NCBI RefSeq assembly: GCF_003815915.1
Contig: NZ_CP033929.1
Coordinates: forward strand, 3,968,001-4,032,000
DNA length: 64,000 bases
Direction: 5' to 3'
From: Chryseobacterium indoltheticum
GTDB lineage: Bacteria > Bacteroidota > Bacteroidia > Flavobacteriales > Weeksellaceae
The notes beneath the pieces are model-generated. The model saw only the letters and a list, made by a program, of their open reading frames with translations, ran no database searches and was not told the origin of the DNA. Positions 51,589-61,573 of this stretch are shown piece after piece (position 1 is the stretch's first letter; every line of letters begins with the position of its first letter). The position numbers and the translations under genes were made by a program.

Positions 51589-53097
51589 ATGAAAAAACTA
51601 TTCTACTTTTGTATGGCTACATTTGCTTTTGTCACGGTAATCTCTTGTGACGATGACGAAAATATGATGACGATGCCTGAAGAGCCTGTTACTGCTTTAC
51701 CCAATGCAATGGTGTATGGGTTAACAGAAAATAATCAGTTGGTATCTTTTAATACCAACAATTCTTCAAACTTTGCTTCTACAAAATCTATCATGGGAAT
51801 TCCGTCGGGAGAAAAATTAATGAGTATTGATTTCAGACCCGCTACCGGTGAATTGTATGCTGTATCCAATGCAAGCAAGTTTTATATTATCAATACTTCT
51901 ACCGCCTCTAGCAGAGTTGTAAGTACAACATCTTTTTTACCTGTCATTTCAGGAACTGTGGCCTCTATTGATTTTAATCCCACTGTAGACAGAATCAGAT
52001 TGGTGACCAATACGGGACAAAATCTACGTTTACATCCTGAAACAGGCGCTATCGCAGCTGTTGATACCAATATTGCAACCACTTCATCTATTATGGGCGT
52101 TGCATATACCAACAGCGTTTCGGGAGCAGCTTCTACAATTTTATACGATCTTGATGCTACTTCAGGAAAACTTTTTAAGCAAGACCCTCCAAATAATGGT
52201 ACTTTAGTAGAAGTAGGTAGCTTAGGAATTACTTTTACAGGACAAGCTGCATTCGACATCAATCCTGATAATACTTTGGCAGTAATGGCGGCTACAACCG
52301 GTACACAAAATGTTTTATATACTGTAAATTTAGCCAACGGAAAAGCGACAAACATCGGAAATCTTTCACAAAAAGTAATCGATTTGGCAATTCCTACAAA
52401 TCCTGTTGCATATGCAGTTGATAATTCTAATGCATTGCAAATTTTTAATCCTAATAATCCGCAACCTGTCACGAAAGCAATTACCGGGCTTCAATCTGGA
52501 GAAAATATTCTAGGAATTGATTTCAGACCTTTAAACGGGCAGCTTTATGCATTAGGAAGCTCAAGCAGAATTTATACTATTAATTTAGGAAATGGCGCGG
52601 CAACCGTTGTTGGAACACAGTTACCTACTCTACTGTCAGGGACAGAATTCGGTTTTGATTTTAATCCTACTGTTGATAAAATAAGAGTCGTAAGCAATAC
52701 CGGACAGAATTTAAGATTAGATCCTGTTACCGGAGGAATTACCGCAACAGACGGCATAATTAATCCAGGAACGCCTACTTTAGGTGCAGCCGCATATACA
52801 AACAATTTTGCAGGCGCCACTACAACTTCACTTTTTGTGATTGATCATACAACCGACAAATTATATTTACAAAATCCGCCCAACAATGGAACTTTGATTG
52901 AGCAGGGATCTTTAGGCATCAATATCGACGGTGCCACTGGTTTCGATATCGGAAGCACAAGCCAAAAAGCTTATTTGGTAGCTACTACAGCCGGAACCAC
53001 AAAGATTTATACAGTGAATACAACAAATGGTTCTACTACTTCTGTAGCCAATTACCCGAATGCTGTAAGAGGTTTTACAATTGGTTTAGGATTCTAA
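51589..53097 (+). CDS. DUF4394 lipoprotein with a duplicated domain
   Basis: The 502-residue protein starts with a lipoprotein signal (MKKLFYFCMATFAFVTVISC, Cys at 20) and an Asp-rich linker. Two DUF4394 modules follow: residues about 40-270 (LTENNQLVSFNTNN, LMSIDFRPATGELYAV, RIRLVTNTGQNLRLHPETG) and about 275-502 (NALQIFNPNNP, ILGIDFRPLNGQLYAL, KIRVVSNTGQNLRLDPVTG). The halves align motif for motif, a clear internal duplication. The repeat pattern suggests a beta-propeller-like surface protein. DUF4394 has no known function. It is an isolated plus-strand gene between tuf and the efflux genes. Confidence 0.88.
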   Translation: MKKLFYFCMATFAFVTVISCDDDENMMTMPEEPVTALPNAMVYGLTENNQLVSFNTNNSSNFASTKSIMGIPSGEKLMSIDFRPATGELYAVSNASKFYIINTSTASSRVVSTTSFLPVISGTVASIDFNPTVDRIRLVTNTGQNLRLHPETGAIAAVDTNIATTSSIMGVAYTNSVSGAASTILYDLDATSGKLFKQDPPNNGTLVEVGSLGITFTGQAAFDINPDNTLAVMAATTGTQNVLYTVNLANGKATNIGNLSQKVIDLAIPTNPVAYAVDNSNALQIFNPNNPQPVTKAITGLQSGENILGIDFRPLNGQLYALGSSSRIYTINLGNGAATVVGTQLPTLLSGTEFGFDFNPTVDKIRVVSNTGQNLRLDPVTGGITATDGIINPGTPTLGAAAYTNNFAGATTTSLFVIDHTTDKLYLQNPPNNGTLIEQGSLGINIDGATGFDIGSTSQKAYLVATTAGTTKIYTVNTTNGSTTSVANYPNAVRGFTIGLGF

Positions 53098-53130
53098 AAA
53101 TAAAATCCGACATAGTTTAATATTTATAAA

Positions 53131-53164
53131 AGAAGCGCTGAAAAATTAATTTTTCAGCGCTTCT
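53131..53164. terminator. Perfect 34-bp palindrome shared by two convergent genes
   Basis: The 17-bp arms, beginning AGAAGCGCTGAAAAATT, form a perfect palindrome between the DUF4394 gene (plus) and the RND permease gene (minus). The A and T runs inside make it a terminator in both directions. Confidence 0.8.
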
Positions 53165-53195
53165 AACTATATAATGTAAATGAAAGAATAAATTC

Positions 53196-56100
53196 TTAAA
53201 TAATTTCTTCTGTCTTCTTTGTTCGGTTAAAGATCCAGAAGATAATGGGGAAGATTAATAAGGTTAAAATGGTTGCCGTAATCAAACCTCCGATAATGAC
53301 AATTGCTAAAGGTTTTTGAGATTCAGAACCAATTCCGGTTGACAAAGCTGCAGGTAATAATCCGATCGATGCCATTAAAGCAGTCATAATGACGGGTCTT
53401 GTTCTAGATTTTACTCCATTAAAAACAGCTTCGTCCAGTTTGAGGCCATCTTTGATATTTTGATGGAACTCTGTTATTAAAATAACTCCATTCTGAATGC
53501 AAATTCCCAGTAAAGCAATCATCCCAACTCCGGCAGAAATTCCGAAATTCATTTTGGTCACATGCAATGCGATAATTCCGCCAATTAAAGCAAACGGTAC
53601 ATTCGCTAAAACCAAAAGTGAATCTTTCATGTTTCCAAAAAGAATAAATAGCAGAAAAAATATCCCTAAAATACTGATGGGTACTACTTCTGTTAAACGT
53701 GCTGTTGCTCTTTGTTGATTTTCAAACTGACCGGTCCAGCCTACTTTATATCCTTCCGGAAGATTAATTTTTGCCACTTCTTTTTGTGCATCAGCAATGG
53801 TTCCTCCCAAATCACGGTCACGAATCGAGAATTTAATTCCAATATACCGTTTGATATCATCACGATAAATAAATGCTGCTCCATTATTTTTTTCAATATT
53901 CCCGACTTCTTTTAGCGGAATCATCGTTCCTTCCTGCGTTGGAATCATCAATGAGGCAATATCGTTTTCATCTTTTCTGTATTCGTGAGAATATCTTAAA
54001 CGAATCGGGAATTTTCTTTCACCATCATACATTTCCGAAGCTGTTTTCCCACCAAAAGCCATTTCCAGAACAGTTTGCGCATCTTCCGGCATTACACCAT
54101 ACGCTGCCATTTTATTTCTGTCCCAAACCACATTTACTTCCGGCTGACCGATATTTTTAATAATTCCGGCGTCACGTACTCCATCCACATCTTTTATTGA
54201 TTTTAAAACTTTATCAGCGAGTTCATCCAAAGTCTGAAGATTGTCACCATAAATTTTAATTCCGTTTTCAGCTTTAAAACCGGCAACCGCTTCAGCAACG
54301 TTATCAGAAATCGGCTGAGAATAATTAAATGTTATTCCCTGATAATTGCTGAGTTTTTTGTCAATTTCTTCGGTGAGTTGTTCATAGCTGATCTTTCTTT
54401 TCCACTCATCTTTAGGTTTAAGATTTACGGCAAACTGCACAAATCCGAATCCATTCGGGTCTGTTCCGTCGTTGCTTCGTCCGGTTTGCGCCAAAACATC
54501 GGTTACCTCAGGAACGCTCATAATATCTTTCTTCAAAATATCGGCAGTCTTCAAAGATTCTTTTAAAGATGAGCTCATCGGCATTTCTGCAGTAATCCAA
54601 AGTGAACCTTCATTTAATTGAGGTAAAAATTCTGTTCCCAAAAATTTCCCTGAAAATAAAGTTACTGCTACAAATGAAATAGAAATAATTAAGCTTAATC
54701 TTTTATTCTTAAATGTAAATTTGAAACCATTCAACACAATTCTGTCCCAGAAATTTACAAACGGATTATTCTTCTCTCTTACATTTTTATTTAAAAGTAA
54801 ATGCGTTAAAACAGGAACCAAAGTCAAAGTAAAAATCAAAGCTCCCAACAATGCAAAACCAAGGGTAAATGCTAAAGGTGAAAACATTTTACCTTCCACT
54901 TTCTGAAATGAGAAAATCGGAATTAACGAGGTGATAATAATTAATTTTGAAAAGAAAATAGCTTTTCCTAAACCGGTTCCGGTTTGTTTGATCCAGCCTG
55001 CTTTTGCGAGCTTATTAAATCTTTCAGGACCGTATTTTTTGGCTTTATGGTCGAGCATTACGAAAATTCCTTCAACCATGACGACGGCTCCGTCAATGAT
55101 AATTCCGAAATCTACCGCTCCCAATGACAGTAAATTGGCGCTCATTCCTGCTATTTTTAAACATAAAAATGCAAAAAGCAAAGACAGAGGAATAATAATG
55201 GAAACAATTAAAGTCGTTCGCCAGTCTGCCATAAAGATCAACACAATTACCGTAACGAGTATGATTCCCTCCATCAAATTATGCATCACGGTTTCTGTGG
55301 TAAAATCCATCAGATTATCACGATCGTAGAAGGTGACCATTTTTACATCTTTCGGAAGAATTTTTTCGTTAAGCTCTTTAATTTTAGCTTTCACACCCAC
55401 CAAAACTTCACGCGGATTCTCTCCTTTCCTCATCACGACAATTCCTTCTACGGTATCGTCCTGATTGTTTAATCCAGCCTGCCCCACTCTCGGTCGCGAA
55501 CTTTCATGAACCTCAGCAACATATTTTACCAAAATAGGGTTTCCGCTGTCATTATGAATGGTAATATTGCCAATATCGTCTATCGACTGTACCAAACCAA
55601 TTCCTCGTACAACATAGGCTTGGCCGTTTTTTTCGATAACATCTCCACCGACATTTAAATTACTTTTCGTCACTGCTTCATACACCTGCAGCGGAGTTAA
55701 ATTATATTTATCTAAAGCCCTCGGATCAATACTCAACTCAAAAACTTTATCCTGACCTCCAAAAACATTAATATCTGCAACTCCCGGAACACCACGAAGC
55801 GCTCTGTCGATGACCCAATTCTGTAAAGTGAGAAGTTCGCGTGAATCTTTTTTCTTGCTTTCTAAAGTATATCTGAAAATTTCTCCCGTCGGTCCGTAAG
55901 GAGGCTGTACTTCGGGATCAATCCCTTCGGGAAGACTTACATTTCGAAGCTGATTGTTGACCATATTTCGGGCAAACATATCATCAACTCCGTCATCAAA
56001 AAGAATTTTAACAATTGAAAGCCCAAACATTGTGGTACTTCGCACACTTGTTTTTTTCTGAACCGGACTCATCGCCAGTTCAATCGGTGTGGTGACAAAA

Positions 56101-56297
56101 CGTTCCACTTCTTCAGCGCTTCTACCATCCCATTGGGTAATGATTACGATTTGCGTATTGGTAACATCGGGGAAAGCTTCAATCGGCATATTTTTGAAAC
56201 TTATAAATCCTGCAACTGCCAAAATCGCAACCCAAATAAAGGTAAAAGCCTTGTTTTTAAGTGAAAACGATATTATATTTTTTATGAATTTATTCAT
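53196..56297 (-). CDS. Heavy-metal RND efflux permease, CzcA/CusA type
   Basis: The 1033-residue inner-membrane pump has the 12-helix RND plan with two large periplasmic loops. The HME-class helix-4 motif LGAVDFGIIIDGAVVMVEGIF (about 391-411) holds the Asp residues used in proton coupling, and MVSVQKKTSVRSTTMFG-like and PTGEIFRYTLE segments are family-typical. The pump exports divalent or monovalent metal ions (such as Co, Zn, Cd, Cu, Ag) with the adaptor and TolC-like proteins encoded upstream. Metal specificity cannot be read. It is last in the set, about 198 bp after the adaptor. Confidence 0.93.
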   Translation of the reverse strand: MNKFIKNIISFSLKNKAFTFIWVAILAVAGFISFKNMPIEAFPDVTNTQIVIITQWDGRSAEEVERFVTTPIELAMSPVQKKTSVRSTTMFGLSIVKILFDDGVDDMFARNMVNNQLRNVSLPEGIDPEVQPPYGPTGEIFRYTLESKKKDSRELLTLQNWVIDRALRGVPGVADINVFGGQDKVFELSIDPRALDKYNLTPLQVYEAVTKSNLNVGGDVIEKNGQAYVVRGIGLVQSIDDIGNITIHNDSGNPILVKYVAEVHESSRPRVGQAGLNNQDDTVEGIVVMRKGENPREVLVGVKAKIKELNEKILPKDVKMVTFYDRDNLMDFTTETVMHNLMEGIILVTVIVLIFMADWRTTLIVSIIIPLSLLFAFLCLKIAGMSANLLSLGAVDFGIIIDGAVVMVEGIFVMLDHKAKKYGPERFNKLAKAGWIKQTGTGLGKAIFFSKLIIITSLIPIFSFQKVEGKMFSPLAFTLGFALLGALIFTLTLVPVLTHLLLNKNVREKNNPFVNFWDRIVLNGFKFTFKNKRLSLIISISFVAVTLFSGKFLGTEFLPQLNEGSLWITAEMPMSSSLKESLKTADILKKDIMSVPEVTDVLAQTGRSNDGTDPNGFGFVQFAVNLKPKDEWKRKISYEQLTEEIDKKLSNYQGITFNYSQPISDNVAEAVAGFKAENGIKIYGDNLQTLDELADKVLKSIKDVDGVRDAGIIKNIGQPEVNVVWDRNKMAAYGVMPEDAQTVLEMAFGGKTASEMYDGERKFPIRLRYSHEYRKDENDIASLMIPTQEGTMIPLKEVGNIEKNNGAAFIYRDDIKRYIGIKFSIRDRDLGGTIADAQKEVAKINLPEGYKVGWTGQFENQQRATARLTEVVPISILGIFFLLFILFGNMKDSLLVLANVPFALIGGIIALHVTKMNFGISAGVGMIALLGICIQNGVILITEFHQNIKDGLKLDEAVFNGVKSRTRPVIMTALMASIGLLPAALSTGIGSESQKPLAIVIIGGLITATILTLLIFPIIFWIFNRTKKTEEII

Positions 56298-56495
56298 GTG
56301 AATAGATGTTAGATATTAGGTTTTAGTTTCAGGCTAATCTCTAATGTTTAATTGTATCTAAATGATTTAAAAACCATTAAGAAAATGAATGATAAAGATG
56401 AATTAAAGCGCATCAAAAGGATGACTTAGCTTTGGTTAAATAATAGGTTAATTTTAATCGCTTATGTATTCAAAATATCTTAATGGTTTGGTAAA

Positions 56496-57578
56496 TTAAT
56501 TTTTTAGAGAGCGATAGATTAACAGCTGATTATTGGTAATTACGTTCTCACCTTCCGAAAGGCCTTCTGAAATATAAGTGACCTCACCAAGCTGTTTTAA
56601 AACCTGAATTTCTTTAATCTTTACATCAGTTCTCGATTTGAAAACCACAACATAACTTCTGTCATCATCAAAAATCACGGCTTTTGAAGGAATAGAAAGA
56701 GCAGTTTTATTTTCAGACTTCGAAACTTTGATTGTTGCTTTACTATCCGGAATCAACAATCCGTTGGCGTTATCGAGAACAACTCTTGCCTGCATTGCAT
56801 TGGTTTCAGGATCGATAATTTTGAATATTTTATCAATTTTCCCGTCAAAAACTTTATCAGGATAAGAAAGTGTGGAAACCTGAGCAGGCATTCCAAGACT
56901 TATTTTGTCGATATCCGCTTCATTGATATTCATAATGGCCCAGACATTCATGGTATTGGCAACATCAAAAATATTTTCACTTCTGTCGCTTCTCAACTGC
57001 ATATCTTTATTGATGTCTTTATGAACAATATAACCGCTGATTGGTGCCAAAACACTGTAAATATTTCCGTTCTTCACATTGTAAACCGTACTTACTGCAG
57101 ATGCTCTCTGCATTTGGTCTTCTGCTTTCTGAAGCTGGCTTTTTGCTTCCAGAACATCTCTTTCTGTATTCAGCTTTCCTTCATACATTTCTCTTGCAAC
57201 ACGAAGATTGTTTTTAGCAACTTGCAAATCTGTTCTTGCATCGCTTACATCTTTTTGTACTTCTGCCAGTTCTGTACTTCTTATGGTTGCCAAAACCTGT
57301 CCTTTTCTTACATAGTCACCCAATTCCACGTTTACACTCATCACATTTCCTCCGACTAAAGGGAAAACATCGATATATGAATTGGCATCTGCAGCAATTT
57401 TACCGTAAAAACTGTAAGAATCTTCTACATTTTTATTCTCAACTTTTGCAGTGGAAATTGATTCGAGCATTGTATTGCTCAGTTCAAAACCTTTTGGCTC
57501 GGGAGTTTTTGCAATTTCAGGTTTTGAGCATGACCATAAAAGAAAAGCTGAAAACAAGGGTATAATTATTTTTTTCAT
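56496..57578 (-). CDS. RND efflux periplasmic adaptor (CzcB/CusB type)
   Basis: The 360-residue lipoprotein has a signal ending in SAFLLWSC (Cys at 17). A biotinyl-lipoyl-like hairpin follows (FPLVGGNVMSVNVELGDYVRKGQVLATI, about 90-117), then a coiled-coil pair (VQKDVSDARTDLQVAKNNLRVAREMYEGKLN) and the beta-barrel part (YSVLAPISGYIVHKDINKDMQL). It links the RND pump to the outer-membrane channel and presents metal to the pump. It starts 7 bp after the TolC gene, so the two are coupled. Confidence 0.92.
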   Translation of the reverse strand: MKKIIIPLFSAFLLWSCSKPEIAKTPEPKGFELSNTMLESISTAKVENKNVEDSYSFYGKIAADANSYIDVFPLVGGNVMSVNVELGDYVRKGQVLATIRSTELAEVQKDVSDARTDLQVAKNNLRVAREMYEGKLNTERDVLEAKSQLQKAEDQMQRASAVSTVYNVKNGNIYSVLAPISGYIVHKDINKDMQLRSDRSENIFDVANTMNVWAIMNINEADIDKISLGMPAQVSTLSYPDKVFDGKIDKIFKIIDPETNAMQARVVLDNANGLLIPDSKATIKVSKSENKTALSIPSKAVIFDDDRSYVVVFKSRTDVKIKEIQVLKQLGEVTYISEGLSEGENVITNNQLLIYRSLKN

Positions 57579-57585
57579 TGTATTG

Positions 57586-58827
57586 TTAATAGAAGATTTT
57601 GGTTTGTACTAATTGATTGAGCTGAATGGCAGATTCCATCAAATCATTTTTCATATCATAAATCTGCAGTGCGGTTTGGCGATAGCTTTCCATGAAATCT
57701 GTAAACTCGATCAGACTGATATTTCCGTTTCTGAAATTTTTAAGCATTCCGTCATAAACAAGATCAAGATTACTTAAGTCTGTAGATTTTATCTCCGCTA
57801 ACTGATCGTATTGAGTTTTCCAGATCTGAAATGCAGATTGTACTTTCGTTTCTAAATTGAGTTTTTGGAATTCTGCATTTTTCTGATTCTGCTTGATGGC
57901 GTAATTGGCCTTTTCTACATTTCCTTTATTGCTTTTCCATAATGGAATCGGAATTCCGACCTTCAGATTAATTTCATTATTAAAAGTACCTGAAGCCTGA
58001 TCGTATTCTGCACCGACATTCAAATCGGGAACATTCAACGATTTTTGCCACTGCGCATATAATTTAGAATTATCAATCAGTTTTAGAATAAATAAATAAT
58101 CTGCATTGTTTTCGAGCGCTTTTCTTTTCAATTCATCGTCATCACCGAAAGGCTGTGCCGTTAAAACCAGTTTGGCTTCTTCTTCTGAAATCTCAGGCTC
58201 GATATTTTCTGTAATTCCGGTAAGCACTTTCAGATTCTGCTCAAACTTCAAAAGATTTTTATTGATATTTACTTTATCATTATTCAACTGAATAACGATG
58301 CTTTGAAGTCTCACCTCATCTTTCAGCGAAACATTTCCTTTTGCAGACTGTACTTTGTATGCCTTCAAAAGATCGTTCATATACCCTAATTGCTTATTGG
58401 TATTTTCAAGTTTCAGTTTCTCGTAGTAAAGATTATAATAATTGGTGTGAAGCTGTGTTCTCAATTCTACCAAAAGTTGTGAAAACTGTAATTGCGCTAG
58501 CTCTTTATTAGATTTCGCAAAAGCGATTTCATTTTTCTTTTTACCACCCATATAAATCAGTTGGGTAACTTCGAAACCTTTGGCTCTTCCTGCGTCTAAA
58601 AATCTACGGTCTTGGGGATTATATCCGTTGATATAACCACTCATCTGCGGAAGTTCCCATATTTTCGCCTGCAAAATATCTGCATCTGCCATATTGATGC
58701 TGTATTGCTCGGCAAGAAGCTGAAGGTTGTTTTGCCGAAAGGCATTTTCGCACTCCAAAAGCGACATTTGCTGCTGCGCTGATATCATCGAAGAAATCGC
58801 CACGAGCAGTCCTGCAATTTTGTTCAT
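57586..58827 (-). CDS. TolC-family outer-membrane efflux channel (CzcC type)
   Basis: The 413-residue protein has a signal peptide (about 1-17, MISAQ). Long helices typical of TolC-like channels follow, in two repeats (LQLLAEQYSINMADADILQAKI; ALENNADYLFILKLIDNSKLYAQ), with EINLKVGIPIPLWKSNKGNVEKA between them. It forms the outer-membrane exit of the metal efflux system. It is the first gene of the set, and the two-component genes lie 417 bp upstream. Confidence 0.9.
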   Translation of the reverse strand: MNKIAGLLVAISSMISAQQQMSLLECENAFRQNNLQLLAEQYSINMADADILQAKIWELPQMSGYINGYNPQDRRFLDAGRAKGFEVTQLIYMGGKKKNEIAFAKSNKELAQLQFSQLLVELRTQLHTNYYNLYYEKLKLENTNKQLGYMNDLLKAYKVQSAKGNVSLKDEVRLQSIVIQLNNDKVNINKNLLKFEQNLKVLTGITENIEPEISEEEAKLVLTAQPFGDDDELKRKALENNADYLFILKLIDNSKLYAQWQKSLNVPDLNVGAEYDQASGTFNNEINLKVGIPIPLWKSNKGNVEKANYAIKQNQKNAEFQKLNLETKVQSAFQIWKTQYDQLAEIKSTDLSNLDLVYDGMLKNFRNGNISLIEFTDFMESYRQTALQIYDMKNDLMESAIQLNQLVQTKIFY

Positions 58828-59244
58828 TCTCTCAATTTTGATGACAAAAGTGCGGTTGCTCGATTAAAACGAACTTAAAGGAGGCTTAAAATAAAATTAA
58901 ATTTGGTTTTGGGAAGGTTTTGAAATATTTTTTCTAACCATTTATTTGAAACATTAAGGGATTTAAAAAGTTAAGTTTCAGTAAGAAAAATTTAATCGAT
59001 TTTAATTGCTTGAAGTGAACTCAACTTAAGGTTCTCAAATCTCTAATAAATTTTGATGGATATAATTTGTCCCGCAGATGACACAGATTTCAAAGATCTA
59101 TTTTATTATTGAATAATATGAGATACCTGAAAAAATACTATCGCAGATTGAGAGATTAAGCAGATTATTTTAGCATTTCTAATCTGCTAATCTGCGAGAA
59201 AATAAAAGATTTATACTTTAAAGACACTTTTAATATTTTTAATT
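58828..59244. other. 417-bp spacer between histidine kinase and efflux genes
   Basis: There is no gene. The DNA is AT-rich, contains the CGCAGATT hairpin at 59142-59196 and must hold the efflux operon promoter. I could not find a convincing TTG / TANNTTTG pair. An operator for the response regulator was not recognised. Confidence 0.5.
59142..59196. repeat. Spacer hairpin element D1, CGCAGATT words
   Basis: CGCAGATT (59142-59149) pairs with AATCTGCG (59189-59196), and GCAGATT (59160-59166) pairs with AATCTGC (59181-59187). Each arm is two copies of one word. A lone CCGCAGATGACACAGATTTC at 59072-59091 looks like a decayed arm of the same type. Confidence 0.8.
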
Positions 59245-60609
59245 TTATTTATTAAAAATCACACTAAACTTATTCATGTTTTCAAAAGGAGAATTGTATT
59301 GAATATTTGCATTATGGTATTCTAAAATTCTTTTTGCAATTCTAAGTCCAAGACCGGAGCCGGAAATATTCTGAGAATTGTTTCCGCGCATAAAAGCTTC
59401 AAAAAGTTTTGGCTGCTCTTCTTCGGAAATGGTATTCCCTTCTGAAAATACATCTACAGAAAGATGAGTCTCATTTTCGGTAATTAAAATTTTCACATCA
59501 GCATTATCAGAATAGACTGCAGCGTTTTTCAATAAATTAATAAAGACAATATCTAAAAGTGACTGAACACCGTTGATCGTTAAAAAAGCATTTTCCTGTG
59601 TTTCTTCAAAAATGAGAAAATCCATTTTAAGATTAGGATAACTTTTTTGTACATGGTCAAATGATTCAAAAATCACTTCATCTATTCTTACTTCTTCATA
59701 AATGGTCTGAATATTTTCTTTATCGAATTTTGTGAGAAGTAAAAGTGAATTTGTAAGATCAGACAATTGATATACATCTTTCAACATCTGTTTCAGAGCG
59801 GAAAGAGTTTCAGGAGAATGCTGCTCGAGTTTAATTAAATTTTCCAGCTGAAAAGCCATTCTTGTAATCGGCGTCCTGATTTCGTGGGATGCACTTGCCG
59901 TAAAATCTTTTTGCGACTGAAAAACATCATTTAATCGTACAATCATCGTATTAAAAGACTTTGCCAGAATACTTATCTCGTCATTCGACTGCTCCACCGG
60001 GATTTGTGTTGTAAGTTTATGAGCCGTAACCTCAGAAATTTCTTTGTTCAAATCTTCCAAAGGCTGAAGAAATTTTCCCATAAAATAATAACTGAAAAAA
60101 CCGATCAGCAAAGTGCAGGTAATAAAAGCGGTAATCAAAAGGTATTTCAAATACTCAAGCTTCGATTTTCCGTTGGTATCGTAGGCGCTGGTGAGAATGT
60201 AATAGTTTTCTCCGTTGATGTTTTTTAAAGCGGCATACACTTCCGGAACCGTTTCTTCGTTGTAAATATCTTTTTTCTTGTCGAGCTCGGTAAGAAGTTC
60301 TTTATTCCAGGTAACTTTTTGATCTTTAATCGTGCTGTAAATAAGTTCTTTGTTACCATTAAAAATCAAGATCGTTTCATTGAGAAGGAAATTATCAGAA
60401 TTTTCATTAAAAAAGATAGGCGCTTCGTTCTCAAAATTTTTAGATTTTGAAATAAAATTGGTAGTAAACCCTAATCGCCTTACAAATCGGTCTTTAAACT
60501 CTTCCCTACGGAAATCATTGAACGAAATATAAATAATAATCAAAACAACCCCAAAAAGTAGGGAAAACGAAACACTTAAGGTAAGCGCAATCTTTCTTTT
60601 TAAAGACAT
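59245..60609 (-). CDS. Sensor histidine kinase with HAMP domain
   Basis: This 454-residue membrane kinase has a first membrane helix (about 8-28), a periplasmic sensory region, a second helix (about 155-175), a HAMP region and the H-box FTASASHEIRTPITRMAFQ (phospho-His near 241). The N-box (FINLLKNAAVYS) and G-box (GSGLGLRIAKRILEYH, about 414-429) follow. It follows the response-regulator gene by 41 bp and is upstream of the CzcCBA-type efflux genes. Metal sensing like CusS/CzcS is a reasonable inference. The periplasmic part has no recognisable His/Met metal cluster. Confidence 0.92.
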   Translation of the reverse strand: MSLKRKIALTLSVSFSLLFGVVLIIIYISFNDFRREEFKDRFVRRLGFTTNFISKSKNFENEAPIFFNENSDNFLLNETILIFNGNKELIYSTIKDQKVTWNKELLTELDKKKDIYNEETVPEVYAALKNINGENYYILTSAYDTNGKSKLEYLKYLLITAFITCTLLIGFFSYYFMGKFLQPLEDLNKEISEVTAHKLTTQIPVEQSNDEISILAKSFNTMIVRLNDVFQSQKDFTASASHEIRTPITRMAFQLENLIKLEQHSPETLSALKQMLKDVYQLSDLTNSLLLLTKFDKENIQTIYEEVRIDEVIFESFDHVQKSYPNLKMDFLIFEETQENAFLTINGVQSLLDIVFINLLKNAAVYSDNADVKILITENETHLSVDVFSEGNTISEEEQPKLFEAFMRGNNSQNISGSGLGLRIAKRILEYHNANIQYNSPFENMNKFSVIFNK

Positions 60610-60650
60610 TTAAATAGTTATTGGTGGTTGGTTGTCAGTTTTTGATCTGC

Positions 60651-61334
60651 TTATAAAGGATTTAGATAATACCCGAAACCAGATCTGGTGTGAATAAGCT
60701 TTACTTTGTATTCTTTGTCGATTTTTTTTCTTAGAAAATTGATGTACACTTCTACCGTATTGGTATTCGTATTAAAATTATGTTCCCAGACATTTTCGGT
60801 GATCTGTTGTTTAGAAACCGTTCTACCCTGCGCTTCTGCAAGGTAAACGAGAAGCTGAAATTCTTTTAAAGTTAAAGCAATTTCGTTTCCTGCACGGAAA
60901 ACTTTCTGTTCGGTTTTATTGATAATTAAATCATCAATCCTTATAATGTCTAAATCTATATTGTCTAAAGGAACTTTTCTTCTTAAAAGAGAATTCATTC
61001 GAAGTAATAATTCTTCAAACTGAAAAGGCTTAACCAAATAATCATCTGCCAATCTGGTAAACGCATCTTTTTTGTCTGAAATGTCTCCATAAGCCGAAAT
61101 AATAATGATCGGTGTATTTTTATCGAAAGAGCGAATGGTTTGGCAGACATCTAGCCCGTTTACTTTTGGAACATTAATATCTAAAAGATACAAATCGTAG
61201 CTGCTGCTCTTTATTTGACGAAGAAAAGTTTCGCCATCGTAAATTCTATCACAGGTAAAATGATTTGATTCTAAAAACTTACTCAATTCTGCCGATAGAA
61301 TAAGGTCGTCTTCCAATAAGAGAATATTCATCAA
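60651..61334 (-). CDS. OmpR-family response regulator
   Basis: The 227-residue protein has a receiver domain with the acidic pair LLEDD (7-11), the phospho-Asp in YLLDINVPKVNG (near 52) and the Lys in LVKPFQFEEL (near 100). A winged-helix DNA-binding domain follows (LTLKEFQLLVYLAEAQGRTVSKQQITENVW; VEVYINFLRKKID). With the kinase at 59245-60609 it forms a two-component system. The likely target is the metal efflux operon next door, as in CusRS/CzcRS systems. Confidence 0.93.
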   Translation of the reverse strand: MMNILLLEDDLILSAELSKFLESNHFTCDRIYDGETFLRQIKSSSYDLYLLDINVPKVNGLDVCQTIRSFDKNTPIIIISAYGDISDKKDAFTRLADDYLVKPFQFEELLLRMNSLLRRKVPLDNIDLDIIRIDDLIINKTEQKVFRAGNEIALTLKEFQLLVYLAEAQGRTVSKQQITENVWEHNFNTNTNTVEVYINFLRKKIDKEYKVKLIHTRSGFGYYLNPL

Positions 61335-61540
61335 TAATATATTTATAACGAATTTAATGAAAATTTCAAGACGATTTGTTGGAATTGATTTGATGGAACC
61401 TTTAAATCTAATGCTCAGATTTCATAAAGACTTCTTTCTAAAGTCTTTTAAACCTTATATTATGATTGATTAAAATAATATTAAACTTTAATTTTGAAAG
61501 TGATGTTTATTTAAAATGACATTAAGAAAGTTTACGCCAT

Positions 61541-61565
61541 AAAAAAATCCCGAAGAAATCGGGAT
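61541..61565 (-). terminator. Terminator after tRNA-Thr (GGT)
   Basis: ATCCCGA and TCGGGAT form a 7-bp stem. Seven T's follow on the minus strand. It lies 9 bp beyond the tRNA. Confidence 0.88.
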
Positions 61566-61573
61566 GAAAAGTG

